24,883 nt of DNA from JAVBJV01 sp031546815 (lineage in GTDB: Bacteria; Pseudomonadota; Alphaproteobacteria; Acetobacterales; Acetobacteraceae): positions 1 to 24,883 of the forward strand of contig JAVBJV010000057.1 in NCBI GenBank assembly GCA_031546815.1, in the 5' to 3' direction. The translations under genes were made by a program, and so were the position numbers. A model generated the notes under the pieces. The model saw only the letters and a list, made by a program, of their open reading frames with translations. It searched no databases and was not told the origin of the DNA. Below are positions 21,857-24,883 of this stretch, piece after piece; the stretch's first letter is position 1, and every line of letters begins with the position of its first letter.

Positions 21857-22933
21857 CTACCGCAGGGTGGATTTCTCCTTTTCCAGCAGCGCTTTCTTTC
21901 GCGGGATACCCCACCGATACCCCGTGAGATCCCCATTGCTGCCCACCACCCGATGGCACGGCACGGCAAGCGAGACTGGATTGGTCGCACAGGACCGCGC
22001 CACTGCACGCACGGCACGCGGCATTTCCATCATCGCGGCAAGCTGTGCGTAGCTGCGTGTTTCGCCCGGCGGAATCTGGCGCAGCGCATCCCACACCCGT
22101 TTCTGAAATGCCGTGCCACGCAGATCCAGCGGCAGATCGAGCGCTGCCTTCGGTTCTTCGATGAAGCCAAGAATGGCGCGCAATACATCGGCCAAACCGT
22201 CGGTATCTTCGATAATTGTAGCGGCATGAAAACGCCGCCGCAGATCCCCCATCAACGCGTCGTCGGGTTCTGCAAAGCCGATGAAGCACACGCCCTGATC
22301 CGTCATCCCCACCAGCAAACGCCCGAACAGGCAATCAGCGAACGCAACACGAATGACCTCGCCCTTGCCGCCACGCCGCGCCGCCCCTGGCGTCATGCCG
22401 AGGTGCTTGCGCGTGTCTTCGTACACACGGCTTTCCGAACCGAACCCAGCATCGTTCACCGCGTCCACCACCCGCACACCTTGCGCGAGGGACGCCTGTA
22501 ACCGGCGCGCACGAACGCTTTCCGCGTAGCTGCGCGGCGTCACACCCACGATTTCCTTGAACATGCGCAGGAAGTGAAATTTCGAATAACCGGATTTTGC
22601 CGCCAGCACATCCAGACCGGGCATAGTGTCGGATACAGCGATCTGTTCACACGCGGCCTGCACCGCAGCGCGCGCCAGTGCCGCACGATCCCCCCTGGGG
22701 TCGCAGCGTTTGCAGGCACGAAACCCGGCGGCCTCGGCTTCGGAAACCGTATCGAAAAACCGGGCATTCTTCCGCAACGGGCGCCGCGCCGGACAGGTCG
22801 GGCGGCAGAATACCCCCATCGTCACAACGCCATAGAGAAACGAGGCATCGATCCGCTGCAAGACCTGCTCCCAACGATCGTCTTCGATCCGGGCCGCCTG
22901 ATTTTCGGAATTGCTCGTCATAATATTCAGCAT
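21857..22933 (-). CDS. ada: Ada: alkylated-DNA repair methyltransferase and transcriptional activator
   Basis: A 358-residue bifunctional protein of the adaptive response. The N-terminal Ada zinc domain has four Cys, in GVFCRPTCPAR (Cys43, Cys47) and FRACKRCDP (Cys74, Cys77); Cys43 matches the methylphosphotriester acceptor Cys38 of E. coli Ada. An AraC-type helix-turn-helix follows (LAAKSGYSKFHFLRMFKEIV and AGFGSESRVYEDTRKHLGMT). The C-terminal O6-alkylguanine methyltransferase domain contains LRGTAFQKRVWDALRQIPPG and the PCHRVVG motif with acceptor Cys326. GGAAAGGAAATGC precedes the ATG. No alkB or alkA lies next to it. It is followed, 124 bp on, by the chemoreceptor gene on the same strand. 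Self-activation by methylated Ada is known in E. coli; only a poor Ada-box-like match is seen here. Confidence 0.95.
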   Translation of the reverse strand: MLNIMTSNSENQAARIEDDRWEQVLQRIDASFLYGVVTMGVFCRPTCPARRPLRKNARFFDTVSEAEAAGFRACKRCDPRGDRAALARAAVQAACEQIAVSDTMPGLDVLAAKSGYSKFHFLRMFKEIVGVTPRSYAESVRARRLQASLAQGVRVVDAVNDAGFGSESRVYEDTRKHLGMTPGAARRGGKGEVIRVAFADCLFGRLLVGMTDQGVCFIGFAEPDDALMGDLRRRFHAATIIEDTDGLADVLRAILGFIEEPKAALDLPLDLRGTAFQKRVWDALRQIPPGETRSYAQLAAMMEMPRAVRAVARSCATNPVSLAVPCHRVVGSNGDLTGYRWGIPRKKALLEKEKSTLR

Positions 22934-23043
22934 GGCATTTCCTTTCCTCCCCTCACAATGCCCTACACATGCGGATACCAGCCATCCGGGAATTGCGCTG
23001 TATTTCGCTTTCCAATCCTGGCGACTGGCGGCACATTAAGGAT

Positions 23044-23952
23044 ATGAATACCGCTGACCTCCGCCGGGCGGACCTGAATCTGCTCACTGTTTTCGCCACC
23101 CTGATGCACGAACGGTCAGTCACCCGCGCCGGGCAGAAACTGTTCCTGAGCCAATCCGCCACATCATCCGCCCTCGCCCGGCTGCGCGAGCTGTTCCAGG
23201 ACGAGCTGTTCATCCGGGCCGGGCGCGAGCTTGAACCCACCGCCCGGGCGGTGGAATTGTGGGAGAACCTGAACCCGGCGCTGCTGTCGATCTCCTCGGC
23301 GCTGGGCACTGCGATGCCGTTCGACCCGGCCAACGACACGCGCGAATTCCGCATCGGCATGCCGGACGATGTCGCCATGTATTTGCTCCCCCGGCTGATG
23401 GCGCAGCTGCGCAGCGAGGCACCGCGATGCACGCTGGTTGTGCATCACCTCAATTTTCGCAGCGCCGCCGCGATGCTGACCTCGGGCGAGATCTCGACCG
23501 CTATCGGCTATCTGGATGACCTGCCCGCCACCGCCAAGGTGCGTGCCCTGCACCACAATGGCTGGAAAATCCTGCGGGCGGACGACACGCCCGGCACGCT
23601 GACACTGGAAGAATACGCCGCCCGCCCGCATGTGCTGGTTACCCCCAAAGGCGATCTGACCGGCGTTGTGGATCGTGCCCTGGCGGAAGTCGGGATGACG
23701 CGCCGCGTGGTGCTCGGGCTGCCGAACTTCACGCTTCTACCCGCCGTGCTAACGGGAACGGATATGCTGGCCACTGTATCCTCCTACGCCGCGCGCGACC
23801 TTGCCGCTGTCGGCATCGGGTTGCGGGTCGAGGAACCTCCCCTGACATTGCCACGCCCAGGCGACCGCATCGCCTGGCGTGCCACGGCCGATTCAGACCC
23901 GGCAGAAATCTGGCTGCGGCGCCGCATTATCGAGGTATTCGACAGACTATGA
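23044..23952 (+). CDS. LysR-family transcriptional regulator
   Basis: A 302-residue regulator. The N-terminal winged helix-turn-helix (LRRADLNLLTVFATLMHERS, then VTRAGQKLFLSQSATSSALA and RLRELFQDELFIRAGRELEP) is textbook LysR. The C-terminal part is a LysR substrate-binding fold (FRIGMPDDVAMYLLPRLMAQ, ..., DMLATVSSYAARDLA) that would sense a small ligand, unidentified. The frame extends upstream to 22969, but the ATG at 23044 gives the family start and normal length, with AAGGA close before it. It is divergent from ada with a 110-bp gap. Its last codons overlap the next gene (ATGA), so the DUF599 protein is probably its co-transcribed partner. Confidence 0.93.
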   Translation: MNTADLRRADLNLLTVFATLMHERSVTRAGQKLFLSQSATSSALARLRELFQDELFIRAGRELEPTARAVELWENLNPALLSISSALGTAMPFDPANDTREFRIGMPDDVAMYLLPRLMAQLRSEAPRCTLVVHHLNFRSAAAMLTSGEISTAIGYLDDLPATAKVRALHHNGWKILRADDTPGTLTLEEYAARPHVLVTPKGDLTGVVDRALAEVGMTRRVVLGLPNFTLLPAVLTGTDMLATVSSYAARDLAAVGIGLRVEEPPLTLPRPGDRIAWRATADSDPAEIWLRRRIIEVFDRL

Positions 23953-24659
23953 GCACATTCCCTCTCAGCACTCTGGATATCATCGCACTGCTGGTTTTTC
24001 TGACCGGTATGTTTGGTTACAACATGCTGGTTGACCGCATCGACCACATTCACCGGCGCAGCGTGATTGCCGCCATGAACAAATGGCGCGAACGCTGGAT
24101 GCTGCGCATGACAGAGCGCGACACACGTATCTTCGATGCCTCGATCATCGGTAACATCATGCGAAGCGTTCAGTTTTTCGCGACCACCACGATGTTCGTG
24201 CTGGCCGGTCTGGTCGCCATGCTGGGCGCCGGGGACCGCGCACTGGGCGTTGTGGCCGCCCTGCCCTTTACGGCGCCCACCAATCCGGGCCGGTACGAGA
24301 TGCAGATCTCGCTGCTGATTTTTGTCTTCATCTACGCCTTCTTCAAATTTACCTGGGGGTTACGGCAGTTCAACTACGCCTCGACCGTGATCGGTGCGGT
24401 TGCCCATGCCAATACCGAAGAAGAAAAAGAAGAGGACGCCATGGTTGCCGCACGTGTCGCCAATCGGGGTGCATATCACTTCAACAGCGGCATCCGCAGT
24501 TACTATTTCGGGCTGGCAGCGCTTGGATGGTTCATCCATCCGCTCGCGCTGATCATGACCAGCCTGTGGGTTGTTGTCGTGCTTTACCGACGTGAATTTC
24601 GTAGCGCGGTTCTGTCCGCCCTGGGGCACGATGTGCGCAACCCGCTGACCGGTCGTTAA
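23949..24659 (+). CDS. DUF599 family integral membrane protein
   Basis: A 236-residue inner-membrane protein with four clear hydrophobic segments (about 9-27, 74-94, 117-136, 184-213). Family-typical stretches are NMLVDRIDHIHRRSVIAAMN, ERDTRIFDASIIGNIMRSVQ, FFKFTWGLRQFNYASTVIGA and AYHFNSGIRSYYFGLAALGW. The loop between segments three and four has an acidic run (NTEEEKEEDA). The biochemical function of DUF599 is unknown. The ATG overlaps the LysR stop by four bases, indicating translational coupling. Its stop is overlapped by the T-tract of a terminator for the convergent gene. Confidence 0.88.
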   Translation: MSTFPLSTLDIIALLVFLTGMFGYNMLVDRIDHIHRRSVIAAMNKWRERWMLRMTERDTRIFDASIIGNIMRSVQFFATTTMFVLAGLVAMLGAGDRALGVVAALPFTAPTNPGRYEMQISLLIFVFIYAFFKFTWGLRQFNYASTVIGAVAHANTEEEKEEDAMVAARVANRGAYHFNSGIRSYYFGLAALGWFIHPLALIMTSLWVVVVLYRREFRSAVLSALGHDVRNPLTGR

Positions 24660-24700
24660 AAACGATCGGGGCCGGAGGATTTCTCCCCCGGCCCCGATCA
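24655..24700 (-). terminator. Terminator of the second chemoreceptor gene, overlapping the DUF599 stop
   Basis: GATCGGGGCCGG (24664-24675) pairs with CCGGCCCCGATC (24688-24699), a perfect 12-bp stem that extends inward through GGAG/CTCC. Read on the minus strand it is followed by a T-run (complement of the A-run 24658-24662). It therefore best serves the minus-strand gene ending at 24719. Plus-strand T content after the hairpin is weaker. Confidence 0.85.
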
Positions 24701-24718
24701 GCTTTAGTTCAGTTTGTC

Positions 24719-24883
24719 TTACGCGACCTGCACGTCACTCAAGAACTTGTCCACCACCGACTTCAGCGCCCCGGACCGGTCACCCAGTGTTCGTGCGGCA
24801 CCAAGCACCTGTTCCGCGCCAGCACCCGTGTCGTTCGCAGACTGCGACACACCGATGATGTTCGACGATACCTGCATCGTGCC
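24719..24883 (-). CDS. Methyl-accepting chemotaxis protein, C-terminal end (partial)
   Basis: About 54 C-terminal residues run from the window edge to a TAA at 24719-24721. They include GTMQVSSNIIGVSQSANDTG and AGAEQVLGAARTLGDRSGAL, ending VVDKFLSDVQVA. The pattern 'ANDTGAGAEQVL.AA..L...S..L...V..FL..V.A' is the common end of alphaproteobacterial chemoreceptor signalling domains. The N-terminal sensor lies outside the window. It is not closely similar to the end of the chemoreceptor at 20258-21733, so it is a different receptor and not a recent copy. Confidence 0.8.
   Translation of the reverse strand, partial: GTMQVSSNIIGVSQSANDTGAGAEQVLGAARTLGDRSGALKSVVDKFLSDVQVA

Noticed and set aside
22992..23011. 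An Ada-box-like sequence (minus strand AAAGCGAA and a nearby AAT...GCAA) upstream of ada
   Set aside because: Only partial matches, with wrong spacing for the E. coli AAT-N6-GCAA pattern. Short enough to occur by chance.

Overview
The window is a dense, GC-rich stretch (roughly 62-63% by eye) of a bacterial chromosome. Gene content points to a motile alphaproteobacterium: a COQ9-family gene beside rpsU, a three-subunit pntAa/pntAb/pntB transhydrogenase, a GapR/DUF2312 nucleoid protein close to pyruvate kinase, and soluble chemoreceptors. Rhodospirillales/Acetobacteraceae is my best guess, from protein style only. I see no tRNA, rRNA, CRISPR array, phage gene or insertion sequence; this is ordinary core and semi-core chromosome.

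Layout. (1) 1-938, minus: N-terminal part of an M3-family oligoendopeptidase, cut by the window edge. (2) 1023-8639, plus: an acyl-CoA synthetase followed by a complete LivJ/K-H-M-G-F type ABC importer (Tat-like binding protein, two permeases, two ATPases) and a class I methyltransferase. Spacing is tight, with stop/start overlaps from LivM to LivF. The cluster most likely takes up a carboxylic acid and activates it to a CoA thioester. (3) 8649-9806, minus: coq9 and a peptide deformylase, divergent from rpsU (10011-10214). (4) 10439-10945, plus: a stand-alone macro-domain protein, closed by a terminator shared with the convergent pnt operon. (5) 10990-13944, minus: pntAa-pntAb-pntB proton-translocating transhydrogenase. 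(6) 14105-20190: malate synthase G, an orphan 126-residue protein, gapR (minus), glycerate 2-kinase and pyruvate kinase. Together these handle glyoxylate and glycerate at the malate/PEP/pyruvate node. (7) 20258-22933, minus: a soluble chemoreceptor with two near-duplicate PAS modules, then the Ada alkylation-repair regulator. (8) 23044-24659, plus: a LysR regulator translationally coupled to a DUF599 membrane protein. (9) 24719-24883, minus: C-terminal end of a second chemoreceptor.

The most interesting observation is in the ABC importer. LivF has Arg in place of the Walker A Lys, and LivG has Ala in place of the signature-motif Gly. In a LivG:LivF heterodimer these two changes fall in the same composite ATP site and leave the other site fully canonical, predicting an asymmetric importer. 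LivM also has two extra C-terminal membrane segments. Other points: a tandem PAS duplication with an exact 122-residue period; a macro domain without the usual catalytic signatures; an orphan gene preceded by two strong hairpins; and an inverted repeat just upstream of glycerate kinase. I did not find a convincing wholly new multi-gene system.
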